Assembly (NCBI GenBank): GCA_035764005.1
Contig: DASTZZ010000063.1
Span: forward strand, 30,549-94,548
Source: Terriglobales bacterium
Lineage (GTDB): Bacteria > Acidobacteriota > Terriglobia > Terriglobales > Acidobacteriaceae
Length of the DNA stretch: 64,000 nt
Direction: 5' to 3'
The position numbers and the translations under genes were made by a program. The notes below the pieces were generated by a model. It did no database searches, had not been told where the DNA came from, and was given only the letters and a program-made list of their open reading frames with translations. This document shows, piece by piece, positions 10,850 to 20,000 of the stretch (its first letter is position 1; the number at the start of each line of letters is the position of its first letter).

Positions 10850-11695
10850 TCATGCTTTAATTGGGGCCTTTTGCGGGTACGACTCTAAAAATGGTTTCTC
10901 TCCGGTCACGGTAAACACATTGGAATAAGTGAGAGTGTCAGGTCGCGAAAGGTACTCGATGAATCTGTCAACCTGTTCCCGGGCTTTGCGTTCGCTTCCC
11001 AGGACATGAGTGATTTGGGGTAGAGCGATATCCAGTTTTAGCTTCCACTGTTCCAGAATTGCAGGAGAAGGTTCGCCGGCAATCAGGTGATAGCACTCCA
11101 CCTGGACTTTCAGATTTTCGAGACCTGCGCGTTGCGCCAGACGAAAGAGTTTTCTACCTACGAATGGGTCAAAGCCAGTCTTGCCAAGGGTTCCGAGCAC
11201 TTGCTCAAGAGCACTCTGGAGAGCGGGTTCTTCGGGATAATTCCACAAGAGCTGCCCGTCGAGATCCTGCAGTAAAACAGTGCCGCCTGGCCGGCAGACA
11301 CGAACGATCTCATCCATTGCCTGCTCTTTCTTTTGTAAGTACTGAAAAAGCATGCGGGAATAGACAAAATCGAAACTGTTCCGAGCAAACTGCATTTCAT
11401 GAGCATCACCGCACACGAACTTCAGTTGTCGGTTGCCGGCATTCTTCTGCTTCGCGGCCTGCACGCGACTAGCACTGATATCAATTCCTGTTCCACGAAT
11501 CGAGCGATCGAGCTTGGAAATTTCACCAAGCATTAATCCCGGGCCACAGCCTACTGAAAGGACTTCAGAACCGGGAGCAACACGATCGGCTACATACTTA
11601 TCCACCCATGCAACTGGATCCACTTTCATCTCGAGGCGCATCGCCTCGCGTGGATCATCCATGATGTAGTCAACTGCGTATGCGGTATTCGTCAT
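10850..11695 (-). CDS. class I SAM-dependent methyltransferase
   Basis: 281 aa. The Rossmann methyltransferase signature is clear: motif I 'VLSVGCGPGLMLGEIS', an acidic ribose-binding residue in 'GTGIDISASRV', motif II 'FDFVYSRMLFQYL' and motif III 'CRPGGTVLLQDLDG'. This matches the Methyltransf_11/25 type (UbiE/COQ5-like) acting on small molecules or lipids. The ATG at 11695 was chosen because it overlaps the upstream stop (ATGA) and begins the family-like N-terminus 'MTNTAYAVDYIMDD'. It is 13 bp upstream of the TonB receptor, so it belongs to the same operon; its substrate is unknown. Confidence 0.88.
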   Translation of the reverse strand: MTNTAYAVDYIMDDPREAMRLEMKVDPVAWVDKYVADRVAPGSEVLSVGCGPGLMLGEISKLDRSIRGTGIDISASRVQAAKQKNAGNRQLKFVCGDAHEMQFARNSFDFVYSRMLFQYLQKKEQAMDEIVRVCRPGGTVLLQDLDGQLLWNYPEEPALQSALEQVLGTLGKTGFDPFVGRKLFRLAQRAGLENLKVQVECYHLIAGEPSPAILEQWKLKLDIALPQITHVLGSERKAREQVDRFIEYLSRPDTLTYSNVFTVTGEKPFLESYPQKAPIKA

Positions 11696-12810
11696 TGGCG
11701 ACTTCCCACAAGCGCTTCTCGCACGCTCTGTTTTTCCGCTCGCTGCAGCAAGCGCGAGTAGAAACCGTCGATATGGTGATAAAAGGCCGAGCACCCATCC
11801 TTTAGCCAAATTCCCTGGCAGTAATGGCGCAGGAACTCTGCTCCTAACTGACGGCATGCCTGGGCCGAGTGATCGTCGGCGATCAACGGGATTTCTTCGA
11901 GTTCGAAGTCCTGATACGCACCAACAGCGGCGCGCAGCAGCGCACGTGCAACAGCAGTAGTCTCAGTCTGGGAAACTTTATGACTGATCAGAAGATCGCA
12001 GCGATTCTCAAGGTAACTGAAATTCACTCCCAACGGTCCACGATAGGCGATGACTGCCCCAAGAACTTCCTGAGTACGAGTTCGATATGCGAGCCAAACG
12101 TGTCTTGTCCTGCGAAGACCGACGCGACGATAGAGTTGATTGATACCGGCAAACTCCACGTCTCCGGCCAAGCCCTCAGCAACGACATAGATTTGTCCAC
12201 GGACGGCCGCGGCGAGTGCGCACAAAGTTGCCTTCTGCTGCCCTTCGTAGGCGGCGACATAGACGTCCGGGTTCGGGACATATGAGAGGGTGCGCGATAA
12301 GGCAAAGTAGCTGAGTCGCTGTACGGAGGAGCGAGCCGGACCCACCGCCTCGACCACCGATCCAAATACCCGAGCGGGAAATCGATTTTGCGGACGAAAC
12401 CAGTTCTGTCCAGAATCTTCGTTCCGGTTCGCCATGCTTGCGGCACCGGAGGCGAGCATCACCGCGCGCGAAGCGAAAGGATTGTTTTCACTGACCAAAT
12501 GCTGCAGCGTCGAACCGCGCTGCGCAGTTCGCCACACCGTGAGCGACGCCGTGCCATGGTACGAATCACCAGCCGTGAGAACCGAGACGAGAGCATCCTC
12601 AGAGGCCAGCATGCGACGCCAGTTATCTTTTATCTTTGCAATGTGGGGGCGGAGACGTGCTGCTTTCTCCGGATATAGAAATCCTGAGCGCTCATACAGT
12701 TCAAACAGTTCCTCTACTGACAGGGCGTTCATCTGAACGCCATAGCCAGCATAGACGTCGGAAATGTGCGAACTTGCATCTACGAGTTGATCTGGTACTG
12801 CTGTGGCCAT
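11692..12810 (-). CDS. unknown 372-aa cytoplasmic protein, possibly acyltransferase-like
   Basis: 372 aa with no signal peptide or membrane segment. Parts of it suggest a GNAT-like fold: 'DVYVAAYEGQQKATLCALAA', 'IYVVAEGLAGDVEFAGINQL' and 'VWLAYRTRTQEVLGAVIAYR' look like paired acyltransferase strands. The N-terminal 'LFELYERSGFLYPEKAARL' and 'IKDNWRRML' also fit an acetyltransferase-like start, but no acyl-CoA loop can be named with confidence. A ribosome binding site (gggag) precedes ATG 12810. The gene opens the seven-gene operon and overlaps the methyltransferase by 4 bp, so the two probably act on the same target. Confidence 0.75.
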   Translation of the reverse strand: MATAVPDQLVDASSHISDVYAGYGVQMNALSVEELFELYERSGFLYPEKAARLRPHIAKIKDNWRRMLASEDALVSVLTAGDSYHGTASLTVWRTAQRGSTLQHLVSENNPFASRAVMLASGAASMANRNEDSGQNWFRPQNRFPARVFGSVVEAVGPARSSVQRLSYFALSRTLSYVPNPDVYVAAYEGQQKATLCALAAAVRGQIYVVAEGLAGDVEFAGINQLYRRVGLRRTRHVWLAYRTRTQEVLGAVIAYRGPLGVNFSYLENRCDLLISHKVSQTETTAVARALLRAAVGAYQDFELEEIPLIADDHSAQACRQLGAEFLRHYCQGIWLKDGCSAFYHHIDGFYSRLLQRAEKQSVREALVGSRQ

Positions 12811-13316
12811 CCTCGAAGTCTCCCCAACTCTCCGCGCCGCTGAGCCAATCCGTTCATTTCCGACGCAGGCAGCCTAGGCGTTGACACCAACCAGGGCAGC
12901 CGAATCGAGGGGAGGGCTCCGAGTCTCATCGGCAACACGGATGCATTTACCGTCGGGTCATCGTCTCAAAGTCACTCATGGCAAACAAGTTACGAAGGTA
13001 AGAAATTGTCCGCAGACGCCCCATATTTATTGAGCGAGTCACGTACCGTAGCGTTCGAGGGCGGCCTGGTCGAGGTCTCTGCGAAGACGCTTACGTTTAT
13101 GGGTGCCTGCGCATTACCCGAGTACTCGTTTCATTTGGCGCCGGGTAACTTCTCCGCTTCCGGAGGTAACGCGGAGGGAATGCGGTGAGATCACAAGGAC
13201 TTGCCACTAACAACGTGCAGATTCAATTAAAAAGCGGAATTTTCCCGAGCCGTGCCTTGGGGCTCGGAATCGCTCCTGGGAGGAATACAACAGGGCTGCC
13301 CTGTCGAGGGCAGGTG
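12811..13316. other. 506-bp intergenic stretch before the signalling operon
   Basis: No convincing gene. It should contain the promoter for the operon starting at 12810, but no clear -35/-10 pair was found. A hairpin (cgagcc ... gggctcg, 13247-13267) and a second one at 13296-13313 lie just after the PilZ gene. Confidence 0.4.
13296..13313 (-). terminator. hairpin downstream of the receiver-PilZ gene
   Basis: Perfect 7-bp stem ctgccct/agggcag with a 4-nt loop (gtcg), starting 4 bp past the stop codon on the minus strand. There is no good T-run after it, so it may only protect the transcript end. Confidence 0.4.
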
Positions 13317-14006
13317 TTAACGCCAAGAAAGAGCCGGAGATTCAGCTTCTCTCTCTCGCAACCACGCCTTCAGAGCTCTGTCGGAGTCGCCGGTTACACT
13401 CGTAAATTCAGCTCCAACTGTCGTACCTTTTGTCCATGCCACGGTCGCACCGATTTCGAGTCTCTGGCTCATTCCGGGGAGAACAAACGCAAGCTGCAAC
13501 GTCTTGTTCACCGGGATACCATTGCAGTCAAGGCACGCTCCTCGAGCACTCAGGTCAATCATTTTGACGCGCGCAGCTTGTCCGTTGCAGAACACTTCCG
13601 CAACTAGATCGACTGGATGACGACAATAACGGCGCTTTTCATGCATGATCAGTGCGCGCGCCGAATTAAGCGCTTGCCTCAATTCGGGCAAGAGCTGCGC
13701 AGACTTGGAAATGAAGAAGTTCACACCTGAAATCTTGGACAGAGCCGCTCGGTGCGCATCGTCAGCAAGCGCCAGAACGATGGCATAGCGATTGAATTTT
13801 TCAGCTCTCAGCTTCGTTATCACATCCGAAAACTTCGCCGGATCACAGATGTCGAGCAAAATACATTCAACCTTGCCGCGTGAAATTACACGATCAAAGC
13901 TCGTAATCTCACAACACTGACAGGCAATACTGGCCTCGTACAGCACTGGCTTTATCTCGCTGCGCAGAATCAGGTCGTCGGATACGAGTAGGGCTGTGGC
14001 CTGCAT
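13317..14006 (-). CDS. receiver-PilZ c-di-GMP effector protein
   Basis: 229 aa. The N-terminal 120 residues form a receiver-like domain with D10/D11 ('LLVSDD'), phospho-acceptor candidate D52 in 'CILLDICDP' and a Lys in 'FFISKSAQ'. The C-terminal PilZ domain (about 122-220) has both c-di-GMP binding elements: an Arg-rich RxxxR stretch ('RRYCRHPV') and the (D/N)xSxxG motif as 'DLSARGACL'. It is therefore predicted to read c-di-GMP and possibly phosphorylation at once. It lies between the c-di-GMP signalling operon and the polysaccharide locus, which fits an effector role. It has its own transcript, since 506 bp separate it from the next gene. Confidence 0.88.
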   Translation of the reverse strand: MQATALLVSDDLILRSEIKPVLYEASIACQCCEITSFDRVISRGKVECILLDICDPAKFSDVITKLRAEKFNRYAIVLALADDAHRAALSKISGVNFFISKSAQLLPELRQALNSARALIMHEKRRYCRHPVDLVAEVFCNGQAARVKMIDLSARGACLDCNGIPVNKTLQLAFVLPGMSQRLEIGATVAWTKGTTVGAEFTSVTGDSDRALKAWLREREAESPALSWR

Positions 14007-14334
14007 AATGCGCGCCTGCTTTGCTATCCAAAAGGTACATCGAGAATCCGGTACGCGTGTAATTCATCAGCTCGAAAATTACATTCGAACTCAGGCGGAG
14101 GTTACGGGAGTAATCCTGAGCGAATCTGCAAATCAGCTCAGGATCGTTGACCGATCAAAAAAGCAGCCCTTATCCCGTCGTTCAGCTTATGTGCTTCACA
14201 TCCTTGGCAGGCGAATCCCCTATTTCCCCGTACGGGGTTATTTCCGATGGTAGTAGGGTGTTCAGTCAATCGATGTAACCCATTGGAACTAATACTGTGA
14301 CCCTCGGTCGGCACTTCCGGCCAGGAGTCTTGAT
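14007..14334. other. 328-bp divergent intergenic region
   Basis: Lies between the divergent PilZ gene and the first GH99-like gene and must hold both promoters. The direct repeat 'cctgagcgaatctgc' / 'ctcaggatcg' around 14115-14145 and the 12-bp palindrome at 14226-14237 are the only structures seen. Confidence 0.4.
14226..14237. promoter_or_regulatory. 12-bp perfect palindrome, possible operator
   Basis: ccccgtacgggg, flanked on both sides by tatttcc/ttatttcc, 98 bp upstream of the GH99-like gene. The symmetric core and repeated flanks resemble a binding site for a dimeric regulator; no known regulator can be assigned. Confidence 0.35.
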
Positions 14335-15672
14335 TTGCGTTTATGGGTAATCGGGAAGGCAGCAGCTATTTTCGTCCTGGGTATCTGGCTCACCGGCTGT
14401 GGGTCGGGAGCGGCTTCTAACGCGCTTTCCTCCCCAAATACAACATCATCGACCACCGATTCCAGCAGTTCTGGCTCTTCGACTACTCCGACAGTGGGCC
14501 TCCCAACCCCCACCACCACGCTTGCTGTTGAAACTGGGAACAACACGAGCACAGCCGACACATTTGTCGGCACTACCAACGGCAATATCGCTGCCGGCAA
14601 TGTTTCCAAGGCGCCAATACGCTCGTTGTTGTATGCAGGTTCGGCCACGAAGATTTACGCAAATTGGGTGCCGTGGTGGGGAAATGCGAGTCACATCAAT
14701 GTCGGCTACTCATCTGGCGATCCAAACGAACTTCAGCGCCAGGTGACTGATATGGTGAGTCGCGGTATCGACGGGGTGATTGTCGATTGGTACTCAGCAG
14801 CATCCCTCGATCAACCTACGCAAGGACTGATGAAAGAGGTGGAGCAGCATCCCGGTTTTCAGTTCGCGCTGATGCCGGATTCGGGGGCGTACACCGGCGT
14901 AGCCGATCCTACAGCCAAACTCATCGCCGACCTCAATTATGCGGCGAGCACGTACTTTACCTCGCCCAACTATATGCGCCTGAACGGAAAGCCCGTCGTG
15001 TTTCCTTTTGGTCTTGAGACATTTCCCATAGATTGGAACGCGGTGCTTGCCGGCGTGCAGGGTGGACCTGCTTTCATCTTTCGCAATGTGAGCGGCTTTA
15101 GCGCAACAGGATCCAGCGGCGCTTATGCATGGGGTCCGGATCAGCCGCCAGCGTATGAGGACTACTTCTATTCCAATGCTCTGGCGCTAAATAAGCCCAC
15201 CTACGGTTTCGTAAGCAAAGGCTTCAACGACTCCCTTGCTGCGTGGGGGCAAAATCGTTTTCTTGATCAGCAGTGCGGCCAAGAGTGGCTGAATACCTTC
15301 GCCATGGCGAATAAGTACTATTCATCCTCCCAGCCCCTTCCTTACATGCAGGTTGTCACGTGGAACGATTACGAAGAAGGGACCGCGATCGAGACTGGGA
15401 TCGACAACTGTCTCAGCGTTTCGGCACAGGTCAGCGGCTCGACGCTCGCCTGGAGCATCAACGGCCAGGAAAACACAATAGACCACTACACCATTTTTGT
15501 TTCCCAAGACGGTACCAATCTCAGCAGCCTAGGCGATGTTCCTGCCGGGACGCGCACGCTGGATTTGTCTCGATTTAAGTTTCAGCATGCTGCATACACG
15601 TTCTACGTGAAAGCAGTTGGCAAACCATCGTTGCGCAATCAGATCTCCAACGCAGTCTCTTATCGGCCTTGA
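14335..15672 (+). CDS. GH99-like lipoprotein glycosidase with C-terminal Fn3-like domain
   Basis: 445 aa. The lipoprotein signal has lipobox 'LTGC' and is followed by a Ser/Thr-rich linker (about 20-80). The catalytic-type domain (about 95-360) resembles the GH99/WbsX group: 'NVGYSSGDPNELQRQV', 'GIDGVIVDWYS' and the C-terminal acidic motif 'TWNDYEEGTAIETGID', which corresponds to the WNEWxEG motif holding the catalytic Glu residues of GH99. A Fn3-like domain closes the chain. The start is TTG 14335 with a strong ribosome binding site (aggag) 7 nt upstream. GH99 members are endo-acting on alpha-mannosides. A second copy lies at 28980-29984, so both probably process the polysaccharide made by the genes between them. 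Confidence 0.82.
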   Translation: MRLWVIGKAAAIFVLGIWLTGCGSGAASNALSSPNTTSSTTDSSSSGSSTTPTVGLPTPTTTLAVETGNNTSTADTFVGTTNGNIAAGNVSKAPIRSLLYAGSATKIYANWVPWWGNASHINVGYSSGDPNELQRQVTDMVSRGIDGVIVDWYSAASLDQPTQGLMKEVEQHPGFQFALMPDSGAYTGVADPTAKLIADLNYAASTYFTSPNYMRLNGKPVVFPFGLETFPIDWNAVLAGVQGGPAFIFRNVSGFSATGSSGAYAWGPDQPPAYEDYFYSNALALNKPTYGFVSKGFNDSLAAWGQNRFLDQQCGQEWLNTFAMANKYYSSSQPLPYMQVVTWNDYEEGTAIETGIDNCLSVSAQVSGSTLAWSINGQENTIDHYTIFVSQDGTNLSSLGDVPAGTRTLDLSRFKFQHAAYTFYVKAVGKPSLRNQISNAVSYRP

Positions 15673-15715
15673 AGGCCGGGGGAGATGCGCGTTGACAACC
15701 AACTTTAGCGGAACC

Positions 15716-15737
15716 GTGCCCTCCGTTGGGAGGGCAC
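15716..15737 (+). terminator. hairpin between convergent genes
   Basis: Perfect 8-bp stem gtgccctc/gagggcac with a 6-nt loop, located between the GH99-like gene (plus) and the GT4 gene (minus). T-runs are weak on both sides; it could act in both directions. Confidence 0.5.
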
Positions 15738-15793
15738 ATCCTGTTTCGCATCGGAATCTTTGCGGAGAGAGGCGCAGATCGATTCTTGAACCG

Positions 15794-17041
15794 CTAATCG
15801 AATGCCTGCGCCGTGGTGTCTGACTCAGAAGGAGCGACGCCTGGGGATCGGACTACGGCAGGTTCCGCGAACCCGCGTGTTCGACTGTTCTTTCGCATGC
15901 TGTTCCTGAAGAGCTCAAGATAGCCTTGGACAATGAAGGGTAACGTCATGCGCTCTGCCGCGTGATAATTTCTGCGGGACATTTCTTCTAGACGCGAGCG
16001 CGAATTGAGCAGGTCGACGACGCTATCAACAAAAGAAGAGCTGTTGTTTGCATCGTAGAACTGAATTGCCAGTCCCTCTTGTTCCCCCATCTCACGGAAC
16101 TCGGGTAGATCAGCGCAGACAATCGGCACCCCGTACTCGGCTGCCTGATGAGCAACTCCGCTCGATCCGGTCGAGGAAGAATACGGCATCAGCAACAGAG
16201 AGGTAGTCCGGAATAGCTCTGGAATCTGCTCTTCAGGAATGTATCCAGCAAACTCGATGCGGGAATCATGTCGATACTTCTGCGCGATGGATTCGATGTA
16301 TCCCGGAGTGATGGGATGATCGCAGCCCGCTACGATCAGTTTTGCATTGGGAATTTTAGCGGCAATCTGAGGAAAGGTGTCCATTAGCATCTCAAGGCGC
16401 TTGTAGGTACCCCAGTGTCCGAGTGCGAGAAGGCGGTGTTCCGGATTGCCGCGTCGTTCCATAGTAGGTGGCTCGGGACGCGAGCAGAAGATGCCATGTG
16501 GACTGAAATAAGCATTTTTAGCTTTGTACTTCTCGACTAAGGTTCTCCGATAACCTGGCAAAAGAACGGTCACGGAATCTGCCTGAAGCAGCGCCTTAGT
16601 TGCCGCCCACCCGGCGAGTCGATAGAGAAATTGGTTGCGCACACCCGCGTCCTCGAGGTTTACGTGGTCCATCAGGTGATGCAAAGTGATGTGAGTCTGA
16701 TATCCAGCGGTACGTACGAGCGCTGGCGCGAGCAAACCCGAAAATGCCGCGGCTGGATTTAGTTGATTCCCAAACGTTGCAAACAAAAGATTGAACCAGA
16801 CTACGTCCGGCTTGAGCTCGCGAACCTTGGCAAGAATTCGAAACGGGTTGGAAAGGCTGTTGAACTGCCAGGTGCGGACTACATTGAATCCGTCAAGTTC
16901 CCGAACTGGGCCTTGCTGCTCGTCGGCCAGAACTGTGATGCTGTTCGAAGCATCGTCTTTAACCGTTCTGACGATGTGAAACGCATATTCATTCAGCATT
17001 CTCTCGCTTGGAGGAAAGGTGCTCACGTAACAGATTTTCAT
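15794..17041 (-). CDS. GT4-family glycosyltransferase
   Basis: 415 aa, a GT-B fold retaining glycosyltransferase. The N-terminal domain starts 'MKICYVSTFPPSERMLNEYA' with the usual sugar-acceptor side features. The C-terminal donor domain has 'LLALGHWGTYKRLEML', 'LIVAGCDHP', 'IEFAGYIPEEQIPELF' and the donor-binding loop 'SGVAHQAAEYGVPIVCADL' ahead of a conserved 'PEFREM'. The GT4 class includes PelF-like and mannosyltransferase enzymes. It lies 50 bp downstream of the TPR/outer-membrane gene on the same strand, so they are probably co-transcribed. It is cytoplasmic and likely builds the polymer or a lipid-linked unit. Confidence 0.88.
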   Translation of the reverse strand: MKICYVSTFPPSERMLNEYAFHIVRTVKDDASNSITVLADEQQGPVRELDGFNVVRTWQFNSLSNPFRILAKVRELKPDVVWFNLLFATFGNQLNPAAAFSGLLAPALVRTAGYQTHITLHHLMDHVNLEDAGVRNQFLYRLAGWAATKALLQADSVTVLLPGYRRTLVEKYKAKNAYFSPHGIFCSRPEPPTMERRGNPEHRLLALGHWGTYKRLEMLMDTFPQIAAKIPNAKLIVAGCDHPITPGYIESIAQKYRHDSRIEFAGYIPEEQIPELFRTTSLLLMPYSSSTGSSGVAHQAAEYGVPIVCADLPEFREMGEQEGLAIQFYDANNSSSFVDSVVDLLNSRSRLEEMSRRNYHAAERMTLPFIVQGYLELFRNSMRKNSRTRGFAEPAVVRSPGVAPSESDTTAQAFD

Positions 17042-17091
17042 CGAGTCCCCAGGTTCGGTTGGTATTTTCCTAATTCCACATTAGTGCCGCG

Positions 17092-20000
17092 CTAAAACAA
17101 ACTGATTCGAAATACGGGCACAATCGTGTTGTGCGCTCCTGCTCCAAAGTCATAAAAACTCTGGGTGCGAACTCCGATTGAGAAGCGCAGCGGATAATCC
17201 ACTGTCGTATCCGGTAATACTGCATCTCTCCCACGCCATGGTTTGGTATATGAAAGAAGAAATCCGCCTTCGACATTGTCGTAGTTATGCATTCCAAACC
17301 CGCGCGTCATAGCAAAGGAGCCGTCAAAACTCCAACGGCTGTTACGCCGATATTCCACTTCCAGCGATGGTCGCACCGCCTGCGCGATTGCGTAAGTTGT
17401 GTCTTGCACTCGCCAGGACCTGATGAGTTCCGCGAGGCCGGTTGCTTTCCAGTTCCTACTGAATGTGTGTTCAATTCCGCCATATGCATTGGTCGAGAAG
17501 TATTCGCGGATACTTGGATGAAGTTGCAGGTCGCGTATGCCGTAACCGGTAATCAGAGCAGTTTTTCCCCATGGCCGGCCAACACGGAAGCGCAGATGCG
17601 CGGCATCGTCCTTGGAACTATCGGGCTGGAGAGTAAACGGGCCAGCTTCATGAATCAGATCGCCGCTGACTTCCAGCCAATTGGAAATTGGGCTCGTCGT
17701 CAGATAGACGAACTGACGAAAGAGATCCTGATTTAATTCAGTAGGAGAGGCTTTGTCCCGGCGAACGGTGAACTGCAACCCGGCGCTAAGATGCAGTTTT
17801 GTCGACCCGATGTGCAGCACTGGATTCAAGGTCGAGTTGAAGGTGGTGTCGTAGGTGTCGCGATTCAGAATCGTGTTGGCGCTCGGGAAAGAAACCTCGC
17901 CGCGTGCGTTTCGCTCTTCGACAATGCCCGTGATCAGTGGGAATGCCTCAGGTTGCGCGCGAAAGTATGCGGTACTGCGACTCTCGTACGAGTAACGCGG
18001 CGTTGGGAGCTGACTGGGATTGGAGACGCCGAACATCCGAGCGTCAAGCTGATAGATGGTTGCATCCTCGAAGATCGGCGAGAATGACGAATCGGATATT
18101 ACGTTGAATCCTCCCTTTACCGGCAGTCCCGCTTGTGCGGCCACATCCAATTCATCGCGGCGAACCGTTTCGTCATCGGCCACCAGAGCTGAAGCTCGGC
18201 TCATCGCGGAGAGCGCCATCGCGCTGTTCCCTTCCTGGCGGAAGACATTCGCCATGGCCAGCTGATAGTCATAGTTTTCTTGCAGGTCTGCGGGATTGCC
18301 GAGCGCCAGCAACTGTGATTTTGCTTTTTGTGTGAGTCCTTCGGCGAGATACGTGTTCGCCACACCCACGGCTATGACGCGAGCGTCGGCGCCGGCATTT
18401 TCGGCCGCTTTATAGAGGCGGCGCGAAGTATCGAAATCATGCATGCTTAGCAGCAGACTCGCGGCTTGAGCGAACTGCTCGGCTGTGATCGGCTGTGTGT
18501 CGCCAATCCGAGCTTCGGCTAAACCGAGACCGAGTTGCTGGCGTGCTTCCTCGAAGCGCCCGTCTATCACGAAGAGTTCAGCGAGCCCCAATCGGATCGA
18601 GAAGCGATCAGCATCGGGTAAATCAAGAGCGTGTTGAAAGCGCTCGAGAGCAGCATCGCGATCGCCCAGCGAGAGTAGAGCTCCGGCTGTTGCTTGCAAT
18701 ACAGACGAGTCTTCCGCACCTTCCTGTTCCGCGGCGGACACATACTGGTACGTCAGCTCGCGGTTTCGCAGGTGCGCGTAGGTATTGGCAAGCTGCGCGT
18801 ACAGGAATGGATCCTCAGGGGACGCAGCCAGCGCTTCCTTGTATTCATCCGCCGCGTCGTTGTAACGATGCTCGTGGAAAAGGACATCGGCGAGTGCGAG
18901 GTGAAGGGTCTGATCTGTGGGAGCGAGCTTCAGCGCCGCCCGATATTCGTCAGCGGCTCTGCCGAAAAGCTGCTGCTGGCGATAAGCCCCCGCCATCGCC
19001 AGGTGTGTGGGAGCAGAATCTCCCATTAGCTGGCGCGCTTTTTCGGCGTGATCGAGTGTCAGTTTGGGACGTCGCAGCTCGAGATAGGAAAACGCAATGC
19101 CCAAATGGGCTACGCCATCATTCGGCGATAACTTCAGCGCACGATTGAAGTCCTCTGCTGCCTGTTCGGCATTCTGCATGTCGTTGAGCACATAGCCGCG
19201 GTTCACATAGGCTTCTACCATTTGGGGATCGCGCTGCATCGCACGCGTGAAATCGTCGATGGCTTGAGGAAGCAGTTCGCGGTGTTTTTTCACGTACCCT
19301 GAAAGCAAAGGGAAATTAGCTTCCTTTGGCAATATGACTTCGTATTTCGAAGTGAGCTGCAGCAGTTCGTCATAACGCCCGAGGTTATAAAGGTCATACC
19401 CGAGATAGACTGCAGCATCGCGATCGTTAGGCAGGAACTGAATCACTTTGCGGCCGATGGCCGCCGATTCTTCGTACTTGCCCGTCCACGTCAGATAGCG
19501 CTCACGTTCGCGCATCACGTGGGGTTCGTCGTTCATGGCTCCGACCGCTCGGTTAAGCCAAGCGCCTGCGAGATCCAATCTGTGCCACTCGATTCCGTTG
19601 TTAGCTCCTCCAGCCACGATGAGCGCCATGCCGGGCGACAATTTGTACGCGGTTTCGTAATTGCTCTCTGCAGCTTCATACTTTCGTTCCGCTACGTAGA
19701 GATCGCCGAGCGCTAGGTAAGGCTCGTAATCTTTGGGATACAGCGATGCCACTCGATTGAAGTACCGCTCGGCCTCACGATTCTCTCGGAAATCTCGGGC
19801 AAGATAGCCCAGAGACATCATGGCGTATCTGTTTTTGCCGTCCACTTTTAGGACTGCCGCGAACATTTGCCGAGCATCCGTCTTGCGATCAATCCGCCAG
19901 AGGAGCGCTGCATAGCCCAGCAGGATTTGGGAATTTTTGGGAGCGAGTACGAGTGCCTCCTTGTAATCGTGTTCGGCGCCGGCAGCCTCGCCGCGACCAG

